Source of the DNA: Clostridia bacterium
GTDB taxonomy: Bacteria; Bacillota; Clostridia; UBA1212; UBA1255
Reading direction: 5' to 3'
DNA: 40,231 bases
Assembly (NCBI GenBank): GCA_017560765.1
Contig: JAFZEI010000025.1
Location: 1-40,231, forward strand
Below the pieces are notes generated by a model that was not told the DNA's origin, did not search any database, and saw only the letters and a program-made list of their open reading frames with translations. Below are positions 32,996 to 40,231 of this stretch, one piece after another. The stretch's first letter is position 1. The number at the start of each line of letters is the position of its first letter. The position numbers and the translations under genes are program-made.

Positions 32996-33033
32996 TAGAG
33001 CTGTAAAACAGCTGTTTACGGAGGTGCAGGGCA

Positions 33034-34365
33034 ATGAGCAGACAAGGAACAGTTGCCATACTTGGTCGCCCTAATGTGGGAAAGTCGTCATTTTTTAATT
33101 ATGTAACAGGAAAACGTATTTCTATTGTAGAAGACGTTCCGGGAGTTACACGCGACAGGATATACGAAGAAGTTGAGTGGAGCGGTAAACATTTTACCCT
33201 TATTGATACAGGCGGATTGGAGCCTAATTCAACAGATACAATATTGCAGCAAATGAAGCGTCAGGCTGAGCTTGCTGTTGAGCTTGCTGATGTCATTTTG
33301 TTCATGTGTGACATGAAAGACGGTGTTACAGCAAGCGATATGGATATCGCTACACTTATAAGAAAAACAAAGAAACCGGTAATACTTGTAGTTAATAAAG
33401 TAGACCATGTAGGAGAACCGCCTGCCGATATTTACGAATTTTATAATTTGGGATTAGGCGATTTTTATTCAATATCCTCAGCACACGGTCTGGGTATAGG
33501 CGAGGTGCTTGACGCGATACTTGAACAATTGCCGGTATTTGAAGAAGACGACGAAGAAAGTAACTTGATCAGAGTTGCTGTTGTAGGCAAGCCAAATGCA
33601 GGTAAATCTTCACTTATTAACAGAATTTTAGGAGAGGAAAGAGTAATTGTAAGTGACATTCCCGGTACAACAAGGGATGCAATAGACACTTATGTAACAA
33701 AAGACGGTCAAGATTTTTGCTTTATTGATACTGCCGGTATGCGTAAACGCGGTAAGATTACTGACAACATTGAACGCTACAGTATAATGAGAAGTTTAAC
33801 TGCAGTAGACAGGAGCGATGTCGTAGTTATAATGGTGGATGCCAAGGATGGCGTTACAGAGCAAGATACAAAAATTGCAGGTTACGCACATAATAAAGGT
33901 AAAGCGTGCATAGTTGCTATTAATAAATGGGATTTGATAGATAAAGAAACAAATACCATGGATGATTATAAAAAGACAGTGCAAGATAAGCTTAGTTTTA
34001 TGCTTTATGCACCTGTTGTGTTTATTTCGGCGCTTACGGGACAAAGGGTTACAAAGCTTTATGAAATGATAAAATTCGTTGCAGACCAGGCAGCACAAAG
34101 AATATCCACAGGTATGCTCAATGATGTTCTTAATGAAGCGGTTGCTATGGTACAGCCTCCGTCTGATAAGGGCAAGAGGTTAAAGCTTTATTATATGACA
34201 CAAATTAAGGTAAAACCACCAACTTTTGCCGTATTTGTCAACAGAGCAGATCTTGCGCATTTTTCTTATATGAGATATATAGAAAACAGGATAAGGCAAA
34301 ACTTCGGATTTGAGGGAACTCCCATTGTTTTTAAGATTCGAGAAAAAGACAGCACGGATGTGTAA
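33034..34365 (+). CDS. der: Ribosome-assembly GTPase Der (EngA)
   Basis: Der is an essential GTPase with two tandem G domains, needed for 50S subunit maturation. The first domain shows GRPNVGKSSFF (G1), the DTGG of G3 near 58 and NKVD near 120. The second shows GKPNAGKSSLI near 190, DTAGMRKRGK near 235 and NKWD near 300. The C-terminal KH-like domain follows and ends FKIREKD. The 443 residues match the family. GGAGGTG lies before ATG 33034. plsY begins 18 bases after the stop, a neighbour pair common in Clostridia. Confidence 0.97.
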   Translation: MSRQGTVAILGRPNVGKSSFFNYVTGKRISIVEDVPGVTRDRIYEEVEWSGKHFTLIDTGGLEPNSTDTILQQMKRQAELAVELADVILFMCDMKDGVTASDMDIATLIRKTKKPVILVVNKVDHVGEPPADIYEFYNLGLGDFYSISSAHGLGIGEVLDAILEQLPVFEEDDEESNLIRVAVVGKPNAGKSSLINRILGEERVIVSDIPGTTRDAIDTYVTKDGQDFCFIDTAGMRKRGKITDNIERYSIMRSLTAVDRSDVVVIMVDAKDGVTEQDTKIAGYAHNKGKACIVAINKWDLIDKETNTMDDYKKTVQDKLSFMLYAPVVFISALTGQRVTKLYEMIKFVADQAAQRISTGMLNDVLNEAVAMVQPPSDKGKRLKLYYMTQIKVKPPTFAVFVNRADLAHFSYMRYIENRIRQNFGFEGTPIVFKIREKDSTDV

Positions 34366-34383
34366 AATTTAGGGGCGAAACAT

Positions 34384-35022
34384 ATGATGTACTACGTATT
34401 ATTAGGATTGGTTGCCGTAATCGGTTATTTGTTGGGTAGCATAAATACTGCAGTAATTTTATCTAAAATTGTGTATAAACAAGATATCAGAACACAAGGC
34501 AGCGGCAATGCAGGAATGACAAATATGAATAGAGTGTACGGTAAAAAAGCTGCACTTTTTACATTTTTAGGAGATTTTTGCAAGGGCATTCTTGCAGTTC
34601 TTATAGGAAAACTTTTACTTGGTTTGGCCGGTTTTGATACTTCATACGGCGCGTGTATTGCCGGAATTTTTGCTGTAATAGGACACAATTGGCCGATTTA
34701 CTTTGGCTTTAAAGGAGGAAAAGGTGTACTCACTTCTTTTTCTGTGCTCTTAATAGTAGTGCCTATACCTACGTTGATTGTTTTTGCATTATTTGTAATT
34801 TTAGTTGCTATAACAAGATATGTATCTCTGGGTTCTATAGTGGGTGCGGCTTCGCTTCCTGTAATTGTGTTTTTTGCAGGAGATTATTTGCTCAGCGTAA
34901 GCGGTTTGTCGGCAGTATTTTATTTGTGCACTTTTGTAGCGGCACTTATAATAATAAGACATCACGCTAATATAAAAAGACTTATTAAAGGTCAAGAATC
35001 AAAATTGAGCCTTAAGAAATAA
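34384..35022 (+). CDS. plsY: Acyl-phosphate:glycerol-3-phosphate acyltransferase
   Basis: PlsY acylates sn-glycerol 3-phosphate with acyl phosphate, the first step of phospholipid synthesis in most Gram-positive bacteria. The 212-residue membrane protein shows the three family loops: LGSINTAVILSKI, GSGNAGMTNMNRVYGKKAAL and GHNWPIYFGFKGGKGVLTS. An additional RHHANIKRLIKGQE ends the protein. About five membrane segments are visible. GGGGCGAAA precedes ATG 34384; the ATG three bases later is equally possible. Probably co-transcribed with der. Confidence 0.95.
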   Translation: MMYYVLLGLVAVIGYLLGSINTAVILSKIVYKQDIRTQGSGNAGMTNMNRVYGKKAALFTFLGDFCKGILAVLIGKLLLGLAGFDTSYGACIAGIFAVIGHNWPIYFGFKGGKGVLTSFSVLLIVVPIPTLIVFALFVILVAITRYVSLGSIVGAASLPVIVFFAGDYLLSVSGLSAVFYLCTFVAALIIIRHHANIKRLIKGQESKLSLKK

Positions 35023-35044
35023 CAATTTTCTATGTAGTATTGCT

Positions 35045-35356
35045 CTAAAATATTATTTGAACCAAAAAGGCGGCAAGGCATGCGCCTACAGCTACGGTAA
35101 GCAAGCTACGTTCAAAAAATGCAAGGAGCAACGCTACAACGAGGCCTGCGGCAGCAGATGCAATATCAGATGTTGAATATAAAATAGCAGGAATTGTCAT
35201 TGCAGCCAAAACTGCATACGGTATGTAATAAAAGAACGACTTTAAAAAGTTGTTCTTTATTTTTTTTCTGAATATAACAAAAGGAAGCATGCGGACAAAA
35301 TATGTTATGCAGGCCATGACGAAGAGTGCTGTTAGAAAGTATTTAAGATCATTCAT
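35045..35356 (-). CDS. azlD: AzlD-family amino acid exporter subunit
   Basis: A 103-residue membrane protein of the AzlD (branched-chain amino acid transport) family, the small partner of AzlC. It has about four membrane segments and contains FVRMLPFVIFRKKI and SFFYYIPYAVLAAMTIPAIL, both typical. I start at ATG 35356, eight bases after AGGAGG. It overlaps the 3' end of azlC by 8 bases, so the subunits are translationally coupled. Known AzlCD pairs export branched-chain amino acids or analogues such as azaleucine. Confidence 0.9.
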   Translation of the reverse strand: MNDLKYFLTALFVMACITYFVRMLPFVIFRKKIKNNFLKSFFYYIPYAVLAAMTIPAILYSTSDIASAAAGLVVALLLAFFERSLLTVAVGACLAAFLVQIIF

Positions 35357-36077
35357 TTTCACATTCCTCCTTATCCTTAACAGGGAATAGTACCGCGAAA
35401 AGTGAAGCGGCGGCAATTGCACAGATTATAATTGAGAAACCGGGAGAAATATATTTGGATAACGGAGTATAATAAATAATACTGCTTAATGTAGCGGCAG
35501 TTAAGACTACTCCAAGAACTGCTTTGCTCTTTTTGGCAGGAGGAATGATGATGGCGATGAACATTCCGTAAATTGCGATACCTAAGCTTGATACTAAATC
35601 AGCAGGAAGAATTTCACCTAAAACAGCTCCGGCAAGTGTGCCGAGCGTCCAGCCAAAATATGGAAGAACTGCCAATGCGCGCATGTATTTGCGACTGATT
35701 GACGGATAACTTGAGGCAACAGCAAAAATTTCGTCTGTTATAAATGCTGATAAAAAGAATCTGTCCGTTGTTGTGAACGAGCTGTCTAACTTCTGGGAGA
35801 GGGAAATGGACATTAGCGAGTAGCGAATGTTTATAACGAGCTGAGCTAAAGCGATTTCCGTAAAAGAAGCAAGGGCGGCCATAAGCGTAACGCCTGCAAG
35901 TTGTCCTGCAGAAGTTAAGTTTGTCATTGAAATTATAAGTGCTTGCCACACAGCAAAGCCTGCTGTGACAGTTGAAAGGCCAAAGGCAAATGATACGGAA
36001 AAGTATCCGAGGCCAATAGGCAGACCGTCTTTTAAACCTTTATTTATATCAGTATTTTTTGAAAATGATTTTTTCAT
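35349..36077 (-). CDS. azlC: AzlC-family amino acid exporter subunit
   Basis: The larger, polytopic subunit (242 residues) of an AzlCD exporter. The N-terminal GLKDGLPIGLGYFSVSFAFGL and the following TNLTSAGQLAGVTLM are AzlC signatures. AFITDEIFAVASS near 130 and YFGWTLGTLAGAVLG near 155 add support. ATG 36077 follows AGGAGA. A TTGCTT-N17-TAAAAT promoter lies upstream, and the pair is divergent from serS. No Lrp-type regulator gene is next to it. Confidence 0.92.
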   Translation of the reverse strand: MKKSFSKNTDINKGLKDGLPIGLGYFSVSFAFGLSTVTAGFAVWQALIISMTNLTSAGQLAGVTLMAALASFTEIALAQLVINIRYSLMSISLSQKLDSSFTTTDRFFLSAFITDEIFAVASSYPSISRKYMRALAVLPYFGWTLGTLAGAVLGEILPADLVSSLGIAIYGMFIAIIIPPAKKSKAVLGVVLTAATLSSIIYYTPLSKYISPGFSIIICAIAAASLFAVLFPVKDKEECENE

Positions 36078-36115
36078 TAATACGTTTCTCCTACAGAAAG
36101 TGTTTTGACTGTGAA

Positions 36116-36144
36116 ATTTTATCACTCTGCGGCAAGTAAAGCAA
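36116..36144 (-). promoter_or_regulatory. Promoter of azlCD
   Basis: On the minus strand, TTGCTT (36139-36144) and TAAAAT (36116-36121) are separated by 17 bases. Confidence 0.5.
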
Positions 36145-36165
36145 TAAGAACAGGCAAAAAAACAG

Positions 36166-36194
36166 TTGCGATATAATGGCGTTTGTTATAAAAT
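36166..36194 (+). promoter_or_regulatory. Promoter of serS
   Basis: TTGCGA (36166-36171) and TAAAAT (36189-36194) are separated by 17 bases. The predicted leader of about 65 bases is too short for a T-box. Confidence 0.5.
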
Positions 36195-36264
36195 ATAGGT
36201 TAGCGCATTAGGTAGATGCGTGTATTGTGCTATGCATAAATATATTTTACGGAGGAGTCGGGAA

Positions 36265-37548
36265 ATGATTGACATTAAGGTACTCAGAGATAATCCGGAG
36301 GCTGTTAAAGAAAATATAAAGAAGAAATTCCAAGATCATAAACTTGTTTTGGTTGACGAAGTTTTAGAACTTGACGGCAAAAATCGTGCAGCTATTCAGC
36401 GCGGTAATGATGCGAGAAAAGAACGTAACGAGATAAGCGGTCAAATCGGTAAGCTTATGCGTGAAGGTAAAAAAGACGAAGCTGAGGCATTAAAAGCCAA
36501 AGTTGGTCAGATCAATCAGGAGTTAGTAGATATTGAGGCTAAAGAGGCTGAGTATGAAGTTGCTATAAAAGAGCGTATGATGAAGATTCCGAATTTCCTG
36601 GATCCTTCGGTGCCGATTGGTAAAGATGACAGCGAGAATGTAGAAGTACAAAAATACGGAGAGCCTTTTGTGCCTGATTATGATATACCTTACCATACAG
36701 ATATTATGAGTGCATTGGGCGGCATTGACCTTGATTCCGCAAGACGTGTTGCAGGCAATGGTTTCTATTATCTTTTAGGCGATATAGCAAGACTCGAGTC
36801 TGCAGTTCTTGCGTATGCAAGAGATTTTATGATTTCTAAAGGTTTCACATATTGCATACCTCCGTTTATGATAAGAAGTGATGTTGTTACAGGCGTTATG
36901 AGCTTCGAAGAAATGGATGCAATGATGTACAAAATAGAGGGCGAGGACTTGTATCTCATCGGTACAAGCGAACACTCAATGATAGGTAAGTTTAAAGACC
37001 AATTCTTACCTAAGGCAGAGCTGCCGTATACTATGACATCATATTCACCTTGTTTCCGTAAAGAAAAAGGCGCACACGGTATAGAAGAACGTGGTGTTTA
37101 CAGAATTCACCAATTCGAGAAACAAGAAATGATAGTTGTTTGCGAACCTGAGGACAGCAAAGAATGGTATGAGAAAATGTGGGCATATACTGTAGAACTT
37201 TTCCGCAGTATGGATATACCTGTAAGAACATTGGAGTGCTGCTCCGGTGACCTTGCAGACCTTAAGTCGAAGAGTGTTGATGTTGAGGCATGGAGCCCCA
37301 GACAAAAGAAATATTTCGAAGTGGGCAGTTGTTCAAATCTTACTGATGCACAGAGCAGACGTTTGGGCATTAGAATTAAAGGTGAAAAGGGTAATTATTT
37401 TGCTCACACTCTTAATAATACTGTTGCAGCACCTCCGAGAATGCTTATTGCACTTCTTGAAAACAACTATAATGAAGATGGCAGCATAAGAATTCCTGAA
37501 GCACTTCGTCCATATATGGGTGGCAAAGAAGTTATCTGCAAGAAATAA
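36265..37548 (+). CDS. serS: Seryl-tRNA synthetase
   Basis: SerRS charges tRNA-Ser (and tRNA-Sec) with serine. The 427 residues comprise an N-terminal tRNA-binding coiled coil (about residues 25-105, rich in Lys and Glu) and a class II catalytic core. Motif 2 is in YSPCFRKEKGAHGIEERGVYRIHQFEKQEM and motif 3 in LNNTVAAPPRMLIALLENN. ATG 36265 follows GGAGGAG; an ATG at 36220 in the same frame lies upstream of that site and is rejected. dut follows after 18 bases. Confidence 0.97.
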   Translation: MIDIKVLRDNPEAVKENIKKKFQDHKLVLVDEVLELDGKNRAAIQRGNDARKERNEISGQIGKLMREGKKDEAEALKAKVGQINQELVDIEAKEAEYEVAIKERMMKIPNFLDPSVPIGKDDSENVEVQKYGEPFVPDYDIPYHTDIMSALGGIDLDSARRVAGNGFYYLLGDIARLESAVLAYARDFMISKGFTYCIPPFMIRSDVVTGVMSFEEMDAMMYKIEGEDLYLIGTSEHSMIGKFKDQFLPKAELPYTMTSYSPCFRKEKGAHGIEERGVYRIHQFEKQEMIVVCEPEDSKEWYEKMWAYTVELFRSMDIPVRTLECCSGDLADLKSKSVDVEAWSPRQKKYFEVGSCSNLTDAQSRRLGIRIKGEKGNYFAHTLNNTVAAPPRMLIALLENNYNEDGSIRIPEALRPYMGGKEVICKK

Positions 37549-37566
37549 CAAAGGGGAATAACAAAA

Positions 37567-38016
37567 ATGAGAGAAAACGTAGAAGTTTTCGTAGAGCTTT
37601 GCAGGGAGGATGTTCAAATACCGCAATATGCCAGGGAAGGTGATGCGGGAATGGATATAAGAGCTGCAGAGACGGTTGTTATTGCACCGAAAAAAACGGT
37701 GCTTATACCAACGGGCTTGAAGGTTGCCATACCTGATGGGTATGAGATACAGGTAAGGCCGAGAAGCGGCTTATCTTTGAAAACACCTCTTCGAGTTGCA
37801 AATTCTCCGGGAACAATAGATGCCGGTTATCGGGATGAAGTTTGCATAATAATGCAAAATACTTCTGATGACAGCGAATTTACAATAGAAAAGGGCGATA
37901 GAGTTGCACAATTCGTGCTTCAAAAAGTGCCGAAAATCTGTTTTACACACGTTGAAAGTGTTAAAGATATAGGCGCAGACAGAGGCGGCGGTTTTGGCTC
38001 TACGGGAGTAGGTTGA
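37567..38016 (+). CDS. dut: dUTP diphosphatase
   Basis: Dut hydrolyses dUTP to dUMP and pyrophosphate, keeping uracil out of DNA and supplying dTMP synthesis. The 149 residues contain the five trimeric dUTPase motifs: GDAGMDIRA, RPRSGLS, PGTIDAGYRDEV with the catalytic aspartate, GDRVAQFVL, and the C-terminal DRGGGFGSTG arm. AAAGGGGA precedes ATG 37567. The stop overlaps the region just before the ispF-like start, so they are likely one transcript with serS. Confidence 0.97.
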   Translation: MRENVEVFVELCREDVQIPQYAREGDAGMDIRAAETVVIAPKKTVLIPTGLKVAIPDGYEIQVRPRSGLSLKTPLRVANSPGTIDAGYRDEVCIIMQNTSDDSEFTIEKGDRVAQFVLQKVPKICFTHVESVKDIGADRGGGFGSTGVG

Positions 38017-38021
38017 AGCTT

Positions 38022-38513
38022 ATGGGAGAGTTTAAATATTCTGTAAGCGCAATCGGACAGGATTCACATCGTTTTACCGATGAGGATAAACCTTTGATTT
38101 TGGGTGGCGTACTGTTTGAGGGTTCCTGCGGAATGCTGGCTAACAGCGATGGTGATGTTGTGCTCCATGCTTTGACGAATGCCATATCAGGGCTGACAGC
38201 ACACAATATATTGGGAAAGCCTGCCGATGAGCTTTGCAAAAAGGGAATAACAGATTCTACAGCGTATTTGCAACTTGCACTTGATGATTTAAAAGGGAAG
38301 AGCATGAGTCTTGTGCATATTTCCGTATCGATAGAGTGCAAAACACCGAAGATTACACCGAACATTCCGCTTATGCGTGAAAAGATAGGCGAATTGTGCG
38401 GTATTCAGCCTGAGGCAGTGGGCATTACGGCAACCACAGGAGAGGAGCTGACAAGCTTCGGCAGAGGCGAAGGTATAGCGGTAATTTGCATTGTAACAGC
38501 AATTAAAGATTAA
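38022..38513 (+). CDS. ispF: Divergent IspF-family protein
   Basis: A 163-residue protein of the 2-C-methyl-D-erythritol 2,4-cyclodiphosphate synthase fold. D14, H16 and H49 (in GQDSHRF and SDGDVVLHAL) match the three metal ligands D8, H10 and H42 of E. coli IspF. GITATTGEELTSFGRGEGI matches the C-terminal motif. However, H34, D46 and D56 of E. coli are replaced by N41, N53 and N62, and the FPDTD loop is missing. It therefore belongs to a divergent subgroup whose reaction is not certain. ATG 38022 lies 5 bases after the dut stop; TTG 38013 is an alternative. Confidence 0.75.
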   Translation: MGEFKYSVSAIGQDSHRFTDEDKPLILGGVLFEGSCGMLANSDGDVVLHALTNAISGLTAHNILGKPADELCKKGITDSTAYLQLALDDLKGKSMSLVHISVSIECKTPKITPNIPLMREKIGELCGIQPEAVGITATTGEELTSFGRGEGIAVICIVTAIKD

Positions 38514-38550
38514 ACATATAATTATAATTAACGAATAATGGAGGAATATT

Positions 38551-39639
38551 ATGAAAAAGTATAAAGTTGGTATTATAGGTGCTACAGGTATGGTTGGACA
38601 GCGTTTTATGTTGCTCCTTGAAAATCATCCTTGGTTTGATGTAGTTGTTTTGGCGGCAAGCAGCAGATCAGCAGGTAAGCCTTATGTTGAGGCAGTTGGT
38701 CAAAAGTGGAATATGACAAAGGAAATTCCCGAAAAGTACAGAGATATGATTGTTTGCGATGCACAAGCTGATGTTAAGAAGATTGCTGAGACAGTTGATT
38801 TTGTTTTCTGTGCAGTAGATATGAAAAAGGACGAGATTAAGGCTCTCGAAGAAATGTATGCTAAAAATGAGTGCCCCGTAATTTCTAACAACAGTGCTAA
38901 CCGCTTTACACCTGATGTACCGATGATTGTTCCGGAAATTAATCCTGAGCATGCTGCTATTATTCCGTATCAAAAGAAGCGCCTTGGCACAAAAAGAGGT
39001 TTTATTGCTGTTAAATCAAACTGCTCACTCCAAAGCTATGTGCCTGCACTTCATCCTTTAAGACAATTCGGCCTTAACAAGGTTCTCGTTTGCACATATC
39101 AAGCTATTTCAGGTGCAGGTAAGACTTTTGCAACATGGCCTGAGATGTTGGATAATGTTATTCCGTATATCGGCGGTGAAGAAGAAAAATCAGAGCAAGA
39201 GCCTTTGAAGCTTTTCGGTAAGATTGATACGGAAAAGGGTGTTATCGTTTCAGCTGAGGAGCCTTCTTTTACAGCTCAATGTATAAGAGTTCCTGCTTCT
39301 GACGGACATATGGGTGCTGTATTTGCAAGCTTTGATAATTTGCCGGAGAATCTTGATGAAGTTATAGAAATCTGGAAGAATTACAAGGGCAGAGCGCAAG
39401 AACTTGAGCTTCCCAGTGCGCCTAAGCACTTCCTTACGTATTTCACAGAGGATAACAGACCTCAAACAAAGCTTGACAGAGAAATCGAAAACGGAATGGG
39501 CATTTCTATCGGTCGTTTGCGTAAAGATACACAGTATGATATAAAATTCGTATGCTTATCACATAACACAATAAGAGGCGCTGCAGGCGGTGCTGTGCTT
39601 ATGGCTGAACTTCTTTGCAAAGAGGGTTATATTGATTAA
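38551..39639 (+). CDS. asd: Aspartate-semialdehyde dehydrogenase, archaeal/fungal type
   Basis: Asd reduces aspartyl phosphate to aspartate semialdehyde with NADPH, feeding lysine/DAP, threonine and methionine synthesis. The 362 residues begin KVGIIGATGMVGQRF (dinucleotide-binding). The catalytic cysteine lies in KSNCSLQSYVPAL near 153, followed by AISGAGKTFATWPEM and the C-terminal SHNTIRGAAGGAVL. The sequence style is that of the archaeal/fungal branch (TIGR00978), not E. coli Asd, and this branch is also found in Clostridia. GGAGGAA precedes ATG 38551; dapA follows after 25 bases. Confidence 0.95.
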   Translation: MKKYKVGIIGATGMVGQRFMLLLENHPWFDVVVLAASSRSAGKPYVEAVGQKWNMTKEIPEKYRDMIVCDAQADVKKIAETVDFVFCAVDMKKDEIKALEEMYAKNECPVISNNSANRFTPDVPMIVPEINPEHAAIIPYQKKRLGTKRGFIAVKSNCSLQSYVPALHPLRQFGLNKVLVCTYQAISGAGKTFATWPEMLDNVIPYIGGEEEKSEQEPLKLFGKIDTEKGVIVSAEEPSFTAQCIRVPASDGHMGAVFASFDNLPENLDEVIEIWKNYKGRAQELELPSAPKHFLTYFTEDNRPQTKLDREIENGMGISIGRLRKDTQYDIKFVCLSHNTIRGAAGGAVLMAELLCKEGYID

Positions 39640-39664
39640 TATTTTATGAGGAGGTACTCCTAAG

Positions 39665-40231
39665 ATGAAAGAAAAGATTTTTACAGGTGCGGCAGTTGCT
39701 ATTGTTACACCTTTTAAGGGACCTAATAACGAACAAGTTGATTTTGATGCTTTAGGTGAGTTGGTGGAGTTTCAAATTGCAGGAGGCACAGATGCTATAG
39801 TTGTTTGCGGTACTACAGGTGAAGCTTCTACTATGCCGGATGAAGAGCACTTATCCGTTATAGAATATGTTGTAAAAAAAGTAAATAAGAGAATTCCTGT
39901 TATAGCAGGAACAGGAAGTAACTATACGATACATGCTATCGAATTGAGTCAGGCAGCTGAGAAACTCGGAGCAGACGCGTTGCTTTCCGTTACTCCTTAT
40001 TACAACAAAACGACACAAGAGGGCTTGTACCAACACTTTAAGGCTATTGCAGAAAGTGTTTCAATACCGATTATTTTGTATAATGTACCGGGTAGAACAA
40101 ACCTTAACATTACACCTGAAACTTACGCAAGACTTTGCAAGATTCCTAATATTAACGCTGTTAAAGAGTGTAATCTTTTGCAACTACCGGAAATTGTAAA
40201 ACTTTGCGGCGACGAGCTTAATTATTATTCC
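39665..40231 (+). CDS. dapA: 4-hydroxy-tetrahydrodipicolinate synthase, 5' part
   Basis: DapA condenses pyruvate with aspartate semialdehyde, the first step specific to DAP and lysine. The window ends after 189 codons, roughly two thirds of the usual 290 or so. Visible features are the N-terminal GAAVAIVTPF, the GTTGEASTM substrate loop, SVTPYYNKTTQEGLYQHF with the catalytic tyrosine, YNVPGRTNLN, and the Schiff-base lysine in NAVKECN. GGAGGTA precedes ATG 39665. It follows asd directly, so the two steps to DAP are co-expressed. Confidence 0.96.
   Translation, partial: MKEKIFTGAAVAIVTPFKGPNNEQVDFDALGELVEFQIAGGTDAIVVCGTTGEASTMPDEEHLSVIEYVVKKVNKRIPVIAGTGSNYTIHAIELSQAAEKLGADALLSVTPYYNKTTQEGLYQHFKAIAESVSIPIILYNVPGRTNLNITPETYARLCKIPNINAVKECNLLQLPEIVKLCGDELNYYS

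Noticed and set aside
36195-36264. T-box leader ahead of serS
   Set aside because: Only about 65 bases lie between the predicted start and serS, with no specifier hairpin or T-box sequence.

Overview
The window reads as a chromosomal segment of a low-GC, Gram-positive anaerobe of the class Clostridia. The evidence is an mraZ-rsmH-ftsL-PBP(PASTA)-murE-murF-mraY-ftsW cell-wall cluster, a MurE with the meso-DAP signature, an acetate-forming pta-ackA pair, PerR, LuxS, a TPP riboswitch with ThiT, and an archaeal-type Asd next to dapA. This is inference from gene content and protein style; no 16S or other marker RNA is present. Genes are AT-rich, have strong AGGAGG-like ribosome binding sites, and GTG starts are common.

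Layout. 1-2242: proline biosynthesis operon proBA. 2251-3615: a TIGR04086/YrzE-like membrane protein and an amidohydrolase, both on the minus strand. 3689-6020: dinB (DNA polymerase IV, minus) diverging from an XRE repressor gene and an ImmA/IrrE metallopeptidase gene. Their shared intergenic region holds two face-to-face consensus promoters and four related 14-bp palindrome-like sites. I consider this the most interesting part of the window: it looks like a small, self-contained DNA-damage switch of the DdrO/IrrE or ImmR/ImmA kind. 6126-6432: a small orphan gene and a terminator. 6490-16312: the division and cell wall cluster, led by a promoter with three 10-bp-spaced MraZ-like boxes. The cluster lacks murD, murG and ftsQ/divIB, and a convergent murA follows it.

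17776-26104: accessory and cell-surface genes. These are a HAD phosphatase, a GH25 muramidase with a GH127-like enzyme in one operon, an MFS transporter transcribed divergently from that operon, a DUF1624-type acyltransferase-like membrane protein, a D,D-carboxypeptidase, and a large exported NlpC/P60-like protein with a C-terminal membrane anchor. 26101-27075: TPP riboswitch, intrinsic terminator and thiT. 27076-28208: luxS (minus) and perR (plus) with a PerR box. 28241-30310: a NifS-like aminotransferase whose Shine-Dalgarno lies inside a terminator-like hairpin, followed by a TIM-barrel sugar isomerase-like gene. 30389-32916: pta, ackA and rpmF. 33034-35022: der and plsY. 35045-36077: azlC-azlD amino acid exporter genes (minus). 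36265-40231: serS, dut, a divergent ispF, asd and the 5' part of dapA, which runs off the end.

Functionally, murE, murF, mraY, murA, the PBP, the D,D-carboxypeptidase and asd-dapA together supply, polymerise and trim meso-DAP peptidoglycan. pta-ackA gives ATP from acetyl-CoA. No rRNA, tRNA, CRISPR array, insertion sequence or integrase was seen. All calls come from reading sequence motifs without database searches.
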